This document shows positions 15,341 through 23,657 of a stretch of 26,235 nucleotides of DNA, one piece after another. The position numbers and the translations under genes were made by a program. Within the stretch, counting starts at the first letter, position 1, and each line of letters opens with the position of its first letter. This DNA comes from Cloacimonetes bacterium SCGC AAA252-N17. GTDB taxonomy: Bacteria > Cloacimonadota > Cloacimonadia > JGIOTU-2. The stretch lies in NCBI GenBank assembly GCA_000404785.1, contig ASNI01000019.1, positions 1-26,235 of the forward strand, written 5' to 3'. Under the pieces are notes generated by a model. The model did not search any database and had not been told where the DNA came from. It was given only the letters and a program-made list of their open reading frames with translations.

Positions 15341-15545
15341 ATGAAAAATTGTATCTTTTTCATAACAAAACATGGTAGCACAGAAAATCCTGCACTCTTG
15401 CTTAAAGAAAAAACTCAATGCAGAAACCGATATCATAAACCTAAAAAATGTTAAAAAACCCAATATTTCTGACTATGATACTGTAATATTAGGCGCATCA
15501 ATTTATATGGGCAAAAGCAGAGAGCAAATCCGAGATCATGAATGA
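15341..15545 (+). pseudogene. Flavodoxin-like protein, frameshifted and truncated
   Basis: The gene starts with MKNCIFFITKHGSTE, the flavodoxin phosphate-loop pattern. The frame then fails after LLLKEK near 15411. One frame over, the reading continues KLNAETDIINLKNVKKPNIS and YDTVILGASIYMGKSREQI, the second and third strands of a flavodoxin_5-type domain, then stops at 15543. The C-terminal half is missing; 15546-15626 holds only scraps. It sits 12 nt after the SagB-type gene with a plausible Shine-Dalgarno, so it may once have been its electron partner. Confidence 0.65.
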
Positions 15546-15626
15546 TGCGATCGAGAAAATGGCATACCAGACCAATGAGTTATAGGCAGATTTCATCTTA
15601 ATTAGAATTCTTGCAGAAAGGTATTA

Positions 15627-16790
15627 ATGATCCAACCAAACTATGAAAATGGCAGTATTATCAATCTTGTCAGCAGCGTCACTCAGTCAATGGGGAATAA
15701 TTCAATTCATCATAAACCGCTCCCTTTTGTCGAGAGTGATCTTATTTCGAGTAAAAAAAATGTGGTGTTCATCGTCCTCGATGGGCTGGGATATAACTTC
15801 CTCAAGGAGCAGGGAAATTCCTTTTTTACCAAGCATCTTGCAGGAAATTGCACTTCGGTTTTTCCGTCAACAACTGCAACAGCGATCACATCCTTCTTGA
15901 CAGGTATGTCACCTGCACAGCACGCGGTGACCGGGTGGTTTGTCTATCTAAAAGAGCTTGGAACAATTTCTGCAATCCTCCCTTTCAAGCCGAGATACGG
16001 CGGAGAAGTTTTTAGCAAAAGCAATGTATATGCAAAAGATATTTTCAAACAAAGCACTATTTTCGAGAATCTCACTCGCAAATCCTACATGCTTTCAAAT
16101 GATTATATTATAAATTCGGATTATACGAAGTTCTACAGCAAGGGATCTACCAGCGTCGCCTATCAAAAGGAAAATATTGAAAACTTTGTTATGAATCTCA
16201 TGACCCTTGTGCAGGATATTCCTGAAGAGAAATTTATCTACGCATACTGGCCTACTTTTGATACACTTGCTCATAAGAACGGTATTCATTCATCGAGCTG
16301 CAGAACCCACTTTAAAGAACTTGCAAAAGCGCTGGAAAATTTTGTGTATGCGATCATCAATACCGACAGTTTGGTTATCATCACGGCAGATCACGGTCTT
16401 ATTGATAGTGAAAAAGAAACGCATATTGATATTGAACAACATCCAAAACTCAAAGAGACACTGGTAATGCCTCTATCCGGCGACCCACGTGCTGCTTACT
16501 GTTATGTAAAACAAGGTATGGCAGACCTCTTCGAGGGGTATGTGAAAGAAAATCTTTCAGACGTATGCTCTCTTTATAAAAGTTCTGAACTCGTTGAAAA
16601 CCATTTCTATGGATTGGATGAGCCCGATCCAAGATTGTGGGACAGAATTGGTGATCATGTGCTGATCCCAAAAGAAAATTATGTCATAAAAGATAAAGTA
16701 TTAGGTGAAAGTCCTCACTGGCACACCGGTCATCATGGCGGCTTGAGTGAGGACGAGATGTATGTTCCTGTCATAATTATAGAAGCTTAA
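15627..16790 (+). CDS. Alkaline-phosphatase-superfamily phosphodiesterase/pyrophosphatase
   Basis: 387 residues, AAAGG before the ATG. The type I phosphodiesterase/nucleotide pyrophosphatase fold (PF01663) is clear. Metal ligands and nucleophile are visible: D52 (VLDGLG), T83 in FPSTTATA as the likely nucleophile, D212 and H216 (FDTLAHKNG), D255 and H256 (ITADHG), and H369/H370 in HTGHHGGL near the end. Two zinc ions are expected. There is no signal peptide, so it is probably cytoplasmic. The TGMSPAQHAVTGWFVYLKE segment is typical of bacterial members of this family. The substrate (nucleotide, phospholipid or phosphonate) cannot be told. It lies 29 nt before the LiaF-like gene's ribosome-binding region, so the two may be co-transcribed. 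Confidence 0.88.
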   Translation: MIQPNYENGSIINLVSSVTQSMGNNSIHHKPLPFVESDLISSKKNVVFIVLDGLGYNFLKEQGNSFFTKHLAGNCTSVFPSTTATAITSFLTGMSPAQHAVTGWFVYLKELGTISAILPFKPRYGGEVFSKSNVYAKDIFKQSTIFENLTRKSYMLSNDYIINSDYTKFYSKGSTSVAYQKENIENFVMNLMTLVQDIPEEKFIYAYWPTFDTLAHKNGIHSSSCRTHFKELAKALENFVYAIINTDSLVIITADHGLIDSEKETHIDIEQHPKLKETLVMPLSGDPRAAYCYVKQGMADLFEGYVKENLSDVCSLYKSSELVENHFYGLDEPDPRLWDRIGDHVLIPKENYVIKDKVLGESPHWHTGHHGGLSEDEMYVPVIIIEA

Positions 16791-16825
16791 AATCAATAAC
16801 CAAATAACATGGAGGACATGTGAAA

Positions 16826-17368
16826 ATGGGCTTTTTATTCAGCAGCTTTTTTTGGGGATCAGTTATAATCCTCTTCGGATTGAGCATTATCCTCAATGCG
16901 GTATTCAACATTAAAATTCCAGTATTCTCAATAATTATTGCCTTGGTCTTTATATACCTAGGGCTAAAAATACTCTTTGGCTCCTTTGGCATCAAAACTT
17001 CACAAAACACAGTGGTATTTTCTTCGAGCGATATGAAAAGCACGAACAAGAATGAAGAATACAATATCATTTTCGGAAAGGGCACAATTGATCTATCAGA
17101 GATTGAGCTTGATGATGAGTTTCTGGATTTTGAGGTAAATGTTGTGTTTGGGAAAGGCGATGTGATGATCGATCCCGCTAAACCTTTTATTATCAAAGTT
17201 TCCTCTGTCTTTTCTAGTGCTCATTTACCAGATAGAAATGTGGCAGCAATCGGTAACAATTCCTATATTTCCCCTGGTTATGTGAAAGGACAGAAATATA
17301 TCTCCGTACACGCGGATGTAGTCTTTGGAGAACTAAATATCATTGAACTGAAAAGCACGAAAGAATAG
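16826..17368 (+). CDS. LiaF-like membrane protein
   Basis: About 180 residues. The N-terminal part has two or three hydrophobic helices (FSSFFWGSVIILFGLSIIL, then IPVFSIIIALVFIYLGLKIL). A beta-helix-like domain follows in which a VFGKGD-type motif is repeated (IIFGKGTIDL, VVFGKGDVMI, VVFGELNII). That repeat pattern is characteristic of the cell-wall-active-antibiotic response LiaF-like C-terminal domain (PF09922). LiaF proteins sense or damp envelope stress with a LiaSR two-component system; no such partner is next to it. GGAGG at 16811 suits ATG 16826 (10-nt spacer) slightly better than GTG 16820 (4 nt), so the start is uncertain by two codons. Confidence 0.8.
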   Translation: MGFLFSSFFWGSVIILFGLSIILNAVFNIKIPVFSIIIALVFIYLGLKILFGSFGIKTSQNTVVFSSSDMKSTNKNEEYNIIFGKGTIDLSEIELDDEFLDFEVNVVFGKGDVMIDPAKPFIIKVSSVFSSAHLPDRNVAAIGNNSYISPGYVKGQKYISVHADVVFGELNIIELKSTKE

Positions 17369-17554
17369 AAATTTTTCTAAGATCCGACTTAATTCATCAT
17401 AGAAAAGAATATTCAGAAAGAGGTCATTTTAAGATATTTCATGATCTCCTAATCTACATTTCTGAATTTTACTGAAAAAGACAACCTTTTATTTGACATA
17501 TAATCCCATTACCAAATTTTTGCTTTCCCAATACATGTAAATATGGAGGCATCA

Positions 17555-18976
17555 ATGCTTTCTTTTAAAAATTCCGATGAGGTAAAACGCTTCATCAAAG
17601 ATAAAGAATTGAATTTTGTATCCTTTTATGTGCCGGATATTGAAGGACGGCTTCGAAATGTAACCATACCTGCAAACAATTTCACAGAAAAACTGTTGCA
17701 GAACGGCATCGGTTTTGATGCATCCAATTTTGGGTTTGCCCATGTAGAAAGCTCGGATATGATATTCAAGCCAGATATGAACAGTGCATTCACCGATCCT
17801 GTGGAGCCCGAATTAAAAATATTATATTTTTTCTGTGATGTATTTGATGCCCAAACAGGTGAGAGCTTTTCTCAGGACCTGCGGCATATAATTCAAAAAG
17901 CACTTAATACCTTAAGAGAAGAAGGCATAGCTGATGAAGTGCAGGTGTTGATCGAATTGGAATTCAACATTATTGATGAACTTTTCAGCATTATGAGCAC
18001 CCGTGAGGTGTCTTATAGATTGGAAAGCAGTGAAATGGCAAGCCCTCCTTCAGGTGAGGAAATCTACCGTCTTGCACCAAATCGCGGCTATCATCGTTCA
18101 GAGCCGAACGATCATTTTTTTAAGATCCGCAATGAGATCGTTCTTGCACTGCAGGAGGTTGGCATCGGAGTGAAATATCATCACCATGAAGTGGGCACAT
18201 CTCAGGCAGAGATCGAGTTCAAATTCGGACCTGTCGAAAAAGCAACTGATGCCACAGTGCTGGCAAAGAATATTAGCCATAGGATTGCTAAAAAACACGG
18301 CAAGGTCATCTCTTTCCTGCCGAAGATCATTCCCGGAGAAGCAGGCAACGGCATGCACATCCACATGTTCCTGAAAAAGGACGGTAAAAATATCTTTAAT
18401 GATCCAAATGGTTTATATAAATTAAGTAAAACCGCACTGTATTTCATCGGTGGAATTCTGAATCATTCCGCATCTCTGTCTGCTCTTACTAATCCAACCT
18501 CAAATTCCTACCGCCGTTTGATCGCCGGGCTTGAAGCGCCTTCAAAAGCTGTATTTGCAGAAGGCAACCGCTCAGCAGCAATAAGAATTCCAGCTTACGT
18601 AAAAGATCCCGAAGAACGCAGATTCGAGTTCCGTCCAACCGATGCGACATGTAATCCCTACCTTGCTTTTGCTGCATTGATAATGGCCGGCATCGATGGT
18701 GTGCGAAACAAGATCGATCCAATTGAAAAAGGATTTGGACCACTCGAATCAAATCTATATAAACTGTCAGCAGAAGAATTGAAAAAAATTCCTTCATTCC
18801 CGGACACTCTTGAATTCGCTCTGCACAACTTAAGGATTGATAATGAATATCTTACTTATGGCAATGTTCTTCCGACCGATCTTTTGATGAAATGGATACG
18901 AATCAAGAGGAAAGACCTCGACGAAATGCGCAGAATCCCACATCCTTGGGAAATTGCCCGGTATTATGACCTGTAA
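17555..18976 (+). CDS. glnA: Glutamine synthetase, type I
   Basis: 473 residues from ATG 17555, with GGAGG directly upstream; an in-frame ATG at 17543 overlaps the Shine-Dalgarno and is less likely. It forms glutamine from glutamate, ammonia and ATP. The N-terminal beta-grasp (1-100) contains FDASNFGF, a variant of the usual FDGSS signature. The catalytic barrel shows metal ligands E134 and E136 (ELEFN), H268/H270 (NGMHIHMF), the NPTSNSYRRLIAGLEAP ATP-site loop, and NRSAAIRIP. A NLYKLSAEE segment lies where enterobacterial enzymes have the adenylylated tyrosine (NLYDLPPEE); whether it is modified here is unknown. No GlnB or adenylyltransferase is nearby. The sequence resembles archaeal-like GSI or the GS-like amide ligases, so a substrate other than glutamate cannot be excluded. 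Confidence 0.85.
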   Translation: MLSFKNSDEVKRFIKDKELNFVSFYVPDIEGRLRNVTIPANNFTEKLLQNGIGFDASNFGFAHVESSDMIFKPDMNSAFTDPVEPELKILYFFCDVFDAQTGESFSQDLRHIIQKALNTLREEGIADEVQVLIELEFNIIDELFSIMSTREVSYRLESSEMASPPSGEEIYRLAPNRGYHRSEPNDHFFKIRNEIVLALQEVGIGVKYHHHEVGTSQAEIEFKFGPVEKATDATVLAKNISHRIAKKHGKVISFLPKIIPGEAGNGMHIHMFLKKDGKNIFNDPNGLYKLSKTALYFIGGILNHSASLSALTNPTSNSYRRLIAGLEAPSKAVFAEGNRSAAIRIPAYVKDPEERRFEFRPTDATCNPYLAFAALIMAGIDGVRNKIDPIEKGFGPLESNLYKLSAEELKKIPSFPDTLEFALHNLRIDNEYLTYGNVLPTDLLMKWIRIKRKDLDEMRRIPHPWEIARYYDL

Positions 18977-18997
18977 TTATTAGTTTTATAATATTAA

Positions 18998-19591
18998 ATG
19001 GGCTCAGATTTATACAAAATAAAAAGAAAATCCTTACGATTATCGGGATATGATTATTCCAGTGTTGGAGTATATTTTATAACTATATGTACACTTTCAA
19101 GGAAAGCTTCTTTTGGTTCTATAGTAAGTAATAAAATGATTTTATCTCCTATTGGAAAAATTGCTCGCAGTTTTTGGAGTGAGATTCCGAATCATTTTAA
19201 GAATACACAACTGGATCTCTTTATAATAATACCAAATCATATTCATGGTTTGATCAAAATTCATTCTTCCGATGACGATGTAGCGGCTGAACATGTTCAG
19301 CCCAGAAATGCTTTCCAACATATTACAAAAGGTTCAATTGGTTCAATTATCAGACAGTATAAAGCATCTGTCACAAGATGGTGTAATCAGCACAGTTATA
19401 ATAATTTTCGTTGGCAACGAAATTATTATGAACGAATCGTAAGAAATGAAAAAGAACTTAATAAAATAAGAGAATATATTATCTCCAATCCTTTGAAATG
19501 GCGGTTTGATAGAGATAATGTAGTATCAATTAATTTCAACAAGGATTTAGATGAATATTACAAAGACATTTATGAACATAAAACTTTTTAG
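18998..19591 (+). CDS. REP-associated tyrosine transposase (RAYT)
   Basis: 197 residues of the Y1/HUH single-strand transposase family (PF01797). The metal-binding HUH motif is IIPNHIHGLI (H81, H83) and the nucleophile is Y143 or Y144 in WQRNYYERIVRNE. GSIGSIIRQYKASVTRW and IREYIISNPLKW are typical of RAYTs. These proteins cleave and join single-stranded DNA at REP hairpins and are usually domesticated rather than IS-borne; no IS ends are found here. An 18-bp palindrome is built into the gene, encoding around AAEHVQPR, and a sister palindrome covers the stop codon. It starts 22 nt after glnA with no clear Shine-Dalgarno, so it may be read from the glnA transcript. Confidence 0.88.
   Translation: MGSDLYKIKRKSLRLSGYDYSSVGVYFITICTLSRKASFGSIVSNKMILSPIGKIARSFWSEIPNHFKNTQLDLFIIIPNHIHGLIKIHSSDDDVAAEHVQPRNAFQHITKGSIGSIIRQYKASVTRWCNQHSYNNFRWQRNYYERIVRNEKELNKIREYIISNPLKWRFDRDNVVSINFNKDLDEYYKDIYEHKTF
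19285..19302. repeat. REP-like palindrome inside the RAYT gene
   Basis: GGCTGAACATGTTCAGCC is a perfect 18-bp palindrome, preceded by TAGC. Read outward it is the same element as at 19591-19608 with compensated changes. Confidence 0.65.
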
Positions 19592-19608
19592 GTTCAACAT
19601 GTTGAACC
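19591..19608. repeat. REP-like palindrome over the RAYT stop codon
   Basis: GGTTCAACATGTTGAACC, perfect 18-bp palindrome followed by GCTA. It begins on the last base of the RAYT TAG stop. It shares the AACATGTT core and the TAGCGG flank (inverted) with the copy at 19285-19302. Confidence 0.65.
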
Positions 19609-19650
19609 GCTACTGTACAAAAATAAATTTATAATTTAGGGAGTATATTT

Positions 19651-20064
19651 ATGCATGAATGGGCACTGGCTGATGCGGTTATTACCACTGCAAAAAAAGT
19701 CGCACAAAAAGAAAATCTACAGAAAGTTACCGAGATCGTTGTAAAAATTGGTGAGCTGCAGACCATTTCGAGAGAAATTTTTGATACTGTGCTGCAGGAG
19801 GTTCTGAAAGATGCACCTGGTCTTTTTGATGAAGTAGTCTGTAAACTTGAGATCGAACCGGCAGGTTTCAAATGCAGAAACTGCTCGCACGAATGGCTTT
19901 TCAGTGAAGTCAAAAAAGAGCTTGATGATGATGAAACAGAATCAATACATTTTATTCCTGAAACTGCACACGTGTTCCTCAAATGTCCAATTTGCAAAAG
20001 TCCCGATTTTGAAATCGTGAAAGGGCGAGGCATCTGGGTGGATTCGATTGAGGGAGAGAAATGA
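19651..20064 (+). CDS. hypA: Hydrogenase nickel chaperone HypA, archaeal-type
   Basis: 137 residues, GGGAG before the ATG. HypA passes nickel to [NiFe]-hydrogenase maturation. The nickel site is the N-terminal M1-H2-E3. The zinc site is two CxxC pairs, C75/C78 and C112/C115, separated by a 33-residue insertion ending HFIPETAHVFL. Most bacterial HypA proteins have a shorter spacer; this insertion and the tail SPDFEIVKGRGIWV closely resemble the Thermococcus HypA as I remember it. The ATPase-type HypB follows after an inserted element, which supports the pairing. Hydrogenase structural genes are not in this window. Confidence 0.9.
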   Translation: MHEWALADAVITTAKKVAQKENLQKVTEIVVKIGELQTISREIFDTVLQEVLKDAPGLFDEVVCKLEIEPAGFKCRNCSHEWLFSEVKKELDDDETESIHFIPETAHVFLKCPICKSPDFEIVKGRGIWVDSIEGEK

Positions 20065-20065
20065 T

Positions 20066-20239
20066 ATGAACCACGAAAGACACGAAAAACACAAAAAATT
20101 AATTTTCAAAGAAAAAAGTTATGCACTCCAGGGAGCTATTTTTGAAGTATATAAAAAAATGGGAATCGGCTTAAAATTGGCTCTATTAGTAAATTTTTCA
20201 TCTTATCTACAAGTAAACACTGAAAGATTTTTGTTATGA
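20066..20239 (+). pseudogene. GxxExxY-family protein with internal deletion
   Basis: The N-terminus (KEKSYALQGAIFEVYKKMG) matches the start of the GxxExxY family and the C-terminus (LKLALLVNFSSY...ERFLL) matches its end. The middle ~70 residues are missing, including the GxxExxY motif itself. The frame is preserved across the junction, leaving 57 residues instead of about 125. Function of the family is unknown. The start at 20066 is just after hypA's stop. Confidence 0.7.
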
Positions 20240-20304
20240 AGCTAGGAAAAAAGAAAAAATGAATCTCCATCATTTTTTTTTGTGAATTTCGTGCTTTTCG
20301 TGGT
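20070..20304. mobile_element. Inverted-repeat element carrying the GxxExxY remnant
   Basis: Arms at 20070-20096 (ACCACGAAAGACACGAAAAA...) and 20278-20304 (...TTTCGTGCTTTTCGTGGT) are complementary at 23 of 27 positions. They enclose the GxxExxY remnant almost exactly, the left arm forming its first codons. The element fills the gap between hypA and its partner ATPase. No obvious target duplication is seen. Confidence 0.5.
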
Positions 20305-20333
20305 AAAAAAAATATTGATAGGCAGGAGAAATA

Positions 20334-21059
20334 ATGGACCCTCGAATAAATGTTGTGGAAAAACGCCTTGAAAAAGTAGGCAAAATCATTGCAGTTGCAG
20401 GGGGAAAAGGCGGAATCGGCAAAAGCACAATTGCAACATTGCTTGCACTTGTTCTCGCAGACTCAAATCAGAAAGTAGGACTTCTTGACCTTGATTTCAC
20501 CGGTGCTTCGACTCATACTATCCTCGGCATCAATGACTTTCATTTTCCTGATGAAAACGAAGGTATCATACCTCCAAAATATCATGGAATATCCTACATA
20601 ACAATTGCAAATTTCACGCAAGATCACGCCACACCATTGCGCGGTCTGGACATTACGAATGCAATCTTGGAACTCCTTGCCATCACAAGATGGGATGAGC
20701 TTGACTACCTGATCATTGACATGCCCCCAGGCATCAACGATACGACACTTGATATTATACGACTTATCAAAAAGGTAGAATTTTGCATTGTCACTACTCC
20801 TTCGAAGATTACAACAAAGGTGGTAAAAAAATCTCTTGAATTACTGGATGATATGGACATTCCAATTCTTGGTGTGATTGAAAACATGACCTTCCCTGCG
20901 ACACCCTTTGCAAAAGAGGTTTTTGAGAAACGCTATCTCGGCACAATACCTTTTGATGAAACTTACGAAAAAGCAATTGGCGATAAAGATAAACTTCTTG
21001 AGACCACTCTTGCAAAAACATTGCGCAATTTTACTGCGCTCTGTGATAAAATGTGTTGA
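20334..21059 (+). CDS. hypB: Mrp/MinD-type ATPase HypB (nickel insertion partner of HypA)
   Basis: 241 residues, AGGAG before the ATG. Deviant Walker A GGKGGIGKST (23-32), switch-like LLDLDFTGAS (51-59, D52 and D54) and DMPPG (129-133) define the SIMIBI Mrp/MinD class. No Fe-S-binding cysteine pair is present near the C-terminus, which argues against an ApbC/Mrp iron-sulfur carrier. DPRINVVEKRLEKV at the start, TPLRGLDITNAILELL and ITRWDELD closely resemble the ATPase-type HypB of Thermococcus, which loads nickel onto HypA. Its place after an archaeal-type hypA supports that role. Classical GTPase HypB motifs and histidine-rich regions are absent. Confidence 0.8.
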   Translation: MDPRINVVEKRLEKVGKIIAVAGGKGGIGKSTIATLLALVLADSNQKVGLLDLDFTGASTHTILGINDFHFPDENEGIIPPKYHGISYITIANFTQDHATPLRGLDITNAILELLAITRWDELDYLIIDMPPGINDTTLDIIRLIKKVEFCIVTTPSKITTKVVKKSLELLDDMDIPILGVIENMTFPATPFAKEVFEKRYLGTIPFDETYEKAIGDKDKLLETTLAKTLRNFTALCDKMC

Positions 21060-21142
21060 TTGATTTCATTCATATAAAACAAGTTCATATTTGAAAATTG
21101 TTTATTTTTAATAGGAAGGTTTAGATCAGGTTCATCGATTAC

Positions 21143-21170
21143 AGGGAGTCAAAGCACTCCCTATTTTAAT
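21143..21170 (+). terminator. Probable intrinsic terminator after hypB
   Basis: AGGGAGT (21143-21149) and ACTCCCT (21156-21162) form a perfect 7-bp stem with a 6-nt loop, followed by ATTTTAAT. It lies 84 nt after the hypB stop. A TTGACA at 21176-21181 follows and may serve ligA, but no good -10 is visible. Confidence 0.5.
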
Positions 21171-21262
21171 ATATTTTGACAGTTTTTTTCGTTTTCTAAG
21201 GATTGAATTAGTTTATTAGTATATTTAATGCAAATCATTGAAAGGAAAAAGTTCAAGAAAAA

Positions 21263-23335
21263 ATGTCTGATCAAAACGAGATGATGCCGTTAATTGATCT
21301 CAATAAGATCGATTCCGAAAAAAAAGCCGAAACGGCAGTCGAAGAACTTCGCAAGGCACTTCGACATCATAATTATCGCTATTATGTGCTCGATGATCCT
21401 GTTATCTCTGATGCTGAATATGACGAGCTTATGCAAAAGCTTCAAACTCTTGAGCAGAGATATCCTGAACTGCAGGATCCAAATTCCCCTACCCAGCGAG
21501 TAAGCGGTGAGGTTAAAGAAGAACTCGGAACTGTCATTCATCCGCAGCCAATGCTCAGTTTGAAAGCAGTGTATAACAACAGCGAGGTGCTTAACTTTGA
21601 TGAAACCTGCAAGAAATCTCTTAATGAAAAAAATGTCGAATACGTTGCAGAACCCAAATATGACGGACTTTCTATAGAGCTTATCTATGAAAATGGAAAC
21701 CTTACAACTGCTGCAACACGCGGTGACGGATATACGGGTGAAGATGTACTCAGCAATGTAAAAACGATCAGAGAAATACCTTTGCAATTGAGGATTGGAA
21801 ATATTGTAATCCCATCAAAAATCGCAATCCGCGGTGAAGTGTATATTCGCAAAGACGAATTCAATGTGCTTAATAAGCAGCGGAAAAAAGAAGGAGAAGA
21901 CCAGTTTGCAAATCCTCGAAATGCTGCTGCCGGCTCACTTCGTCAACTTGACTCAAAGATCACTGCGAAACGACCGCTTCACATATTCCTTTATGAGATT
22001 TTACAATGCGAGGATCCCAGTTTTGAAACCCATTGGGATGAGCTTCTAGCATTCAAAGAATGGGGCTTGAAAGTAAACCTTCAGGAATCACGAAAGTGCA
22101 AAAATATTGCTGAAGCTCATAATTATTATATTGAAATGACTGAAAAACGAGATGACCTTCCCTATGAAATTGATGGCGTTGTATTTAAGATCAATGTCCT
22201 TGCAGACAGAGAAAAACTTGGCTTCCGTCAACGAGATCCACGCTGGGCAATTGCGTATAAATTTAAACCCCGTCAAGGAACTACTATGCTGGAGGATATC
22301 ATTGTACAGGTCGGCAGGACAGGCAGACTCACTCCTGTTGCAATTCTCAAACCGGTTCGCATTGGAGGTGTGGAAGTGAGTAGAGCGTCGCTTCACAATC
22401 AGAGCGAGATCGAAAGAAAAGACATTCGTATCGGTGATACAGTTCTCGTCGAGCGAGCAGGCGATGTTATCCCTTACGTGGTCAAACCGATAAAAGACAA
22501 CCGTGATGATTCTGAAAAGCAATTTATTATGCCTGAGAATTGTCCCATATGCCACAGCAAAGTGATCATGAGCGAGGACAAAAAATCTGCCCATTGTACC
22601 AATATAAACTGCCCTGCACAAGTGAGAGAACGCATTATCCATTTTACCCAAAAATCAGCGATGAATATTCAAGGATTGGGCGGCAAAAAAGTGCGCCAAC
22701 TTATGGATGCACACATTATCACTAGCATCTCTTCGATCTTTGAATTGAAAAAGGATGAAGTCAAAAACCTCGAAAGATTTGGTGAAAGATCGGCACAAAA
22801 TTTGATTGATGAGATTGAAAAAAGCAAAAATCAAACATTGCCGAGATTTCTGTTTGCTCTTGGCATTCCACTTGTGGGAGAGCATATTGCCCGAGTGCTC
22901 GCAGAAAACTATCAAACACTCTTTTACATAAAGACTGCTTTGAAGGACGAACTCCTTTCTATATATGAGATCGGTCCGGAAGTTGCGGAAAGCATTACTA
23001 CATTTTTCTCTCAGAACGAAAATCTTCTGCAATTAGAGAAGCTCAAAGAAGCAGGACTCACTCTTGAAAATCCTGTATATAAAATCAGTGAGAAGAAGCT
23101 CCCTCTTGATGGTCTCAAATTTGTATTTACCGGAACGCTTCATGAATGGACACGCAGCGAAGCTCAAAAGATGGTTGAAGATTTGGGTGCCAAGTCAACT
23201 TCGAGTGTGAGCAAGGAAACCGACTATGTAGTTGTAGGTGAAAATCCCGGCTCAAAAGTTGATAAAGCACGAAAAAATAATGTCACTATATTAGATGAAG
23301 AAGAATTTAAGACGTTTATTCAGCAAAGAAAATAG
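21263..23335 (+). CDS. ligA: NAD+-dependent DNA ligase LigA
   Basis: 690 residues, full family length. It seals nicks in replication and repair using NAD+. Domain Ia (HNYRYYVLDDPVISDAEYDEL, 36-56) binds NMN. Adenylation lysine is K132 (EPKYDGLSIE), with TRGDGYTGEDV and RGEVYI in the same domain. An OB domain follows (DIIVQVGRTGRLTPVA). The zinc finger is C427, C430, C445, C450. Helix-hairpin-helix repeats (IQGLGGKKV, LERFGERSAQNL, ALGIPLVGEHIA) and a C-terminal BRCT domain (about 608-690, FVFTGTLHEWTRSEAQKMVEDLGAK) complete it. The AAAGGA at 21240 lies too far away for ideal spacing; the alternative starts at residues 7-8 are possible. Confidence 0.96.
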   Translation: MSDQNEMMPLIDLNKIDSEKKAETAVEELRKALRHHNYRYYVLDDPVISDAEYDELMQKLQTLEQRYPELQDPNSPTQRVSGEVKEELGTVIHPQPMLSLKAVYNNSEVLNFDETCKKSLNEKNVEYVAEPKYDGLSIELIYENGNLTTAATRGDGYTGEDVLSNVKTIREIPLQLRIGNIVIPSKIAIRGEVYIRKDEFNVLNKQRKKEGEDQFANPRNAAAGSLRQLDSKITAKRPLHIFLYEILQCEDPSFETHWDELLAFKEWGLKVNLQESRKCKNIAEAHNYYIEMTEKRDDLPYEIDGVVFKINVLADREKLGFRQRDPRWAIAYKFKPRQGTTMLEDIIVQVGRTGRLTPVAILKPVRIGGVEVSRASLHNQSEIERKDIRIGDTVLVERAGDVIPYVVKPIKDNRDDSEKQFIMPENCPICHSKVIMSEDKKSAHCTNINCPAQVRERIIHFTQKSAMNIQGLGGKKVRQLMDAHIITSISSIFELKKDEVKNLERFGERSAQNLIDEIEKSKNQTLPRFLFALGIPLVGEHIARVLAENYQTLFYIKTALKDELLSIYEIGPEVAESITTFFSQNENLLQLEKLKEAGLTLENPVYKISEKKLPLDGLKFVFTGTLHEWTRSEAQKMVEDLGAKSTSSVSKETDYVVVGENPGSKVDKARKNNVTILDEEEFKTFIQQRK

Positions 23336-23344
23336 GAATAAATA

Positions 23345-23635
23345 ATGAATGCAACCCCAGCAACAGCAATAATGATAAAACAGAAAAAAATTGTCTCTGC
23401 CTTTTTATCAAACGATTGCGCCTCGATTGAAAACGCAAAATCGCTCGACGAGCTTGGTCTTCGAGAATCACTTATTTTCAAAAACCTAGAATTAAAAGGT
23501 GTTTTTGTTAAATGTTCCGGTGGCAAGTACTATTTAGATCAGAAAATTTGGAATCAGCTCAGAAAAACAAAATTGATCTTCCTTGCAGCAGCTATTGTGG
23601 TAGCGGTAACTCTGGTTTTATTAAATGTGTTATAA
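23345..23635 (+). CDS. Small tail-anchored hypothetical protein
   Basis: 96 residues, AGGA 7 nt upstream of the ATG, 9 nt after ligA's stop, so it belongs to the ligA transcript. The first ~75 residues read like a small winged-helix or regulator-like domain (IVSAFLSNDCASIENAKSLDELGLRES, then VFVKCSGGKYYLDQKIW). One C-terminal hydrophobic helix (LIFLAAAIVVAVTLVLLNVL, 77-96) would anchor it in the inner membrane facing the cytoplasm. I do not recognise the family. Confidence 0.75.
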   Translation: MNATPATAIMIKQKKIVSAFLSNDCASIENAKSLDELGLRESLIFKNLELKGVFVKCSGGKYYLDQKIWNQLRKTKLIFLAAAIVVAVTLVLLNVL

Positions 23636-23657
23636 TTTTTTAATTTAGGAGTTTTTA

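Noticed and set aside
17493..17521. TTGACA followed at once by TATAAT upstream of glnA as a promoter
   Set aside because: The two boxes are adjacent, so they cannot act as -35 and -10 of one promoter, and no good -10 exists 16-18 nt after the TTGACA.
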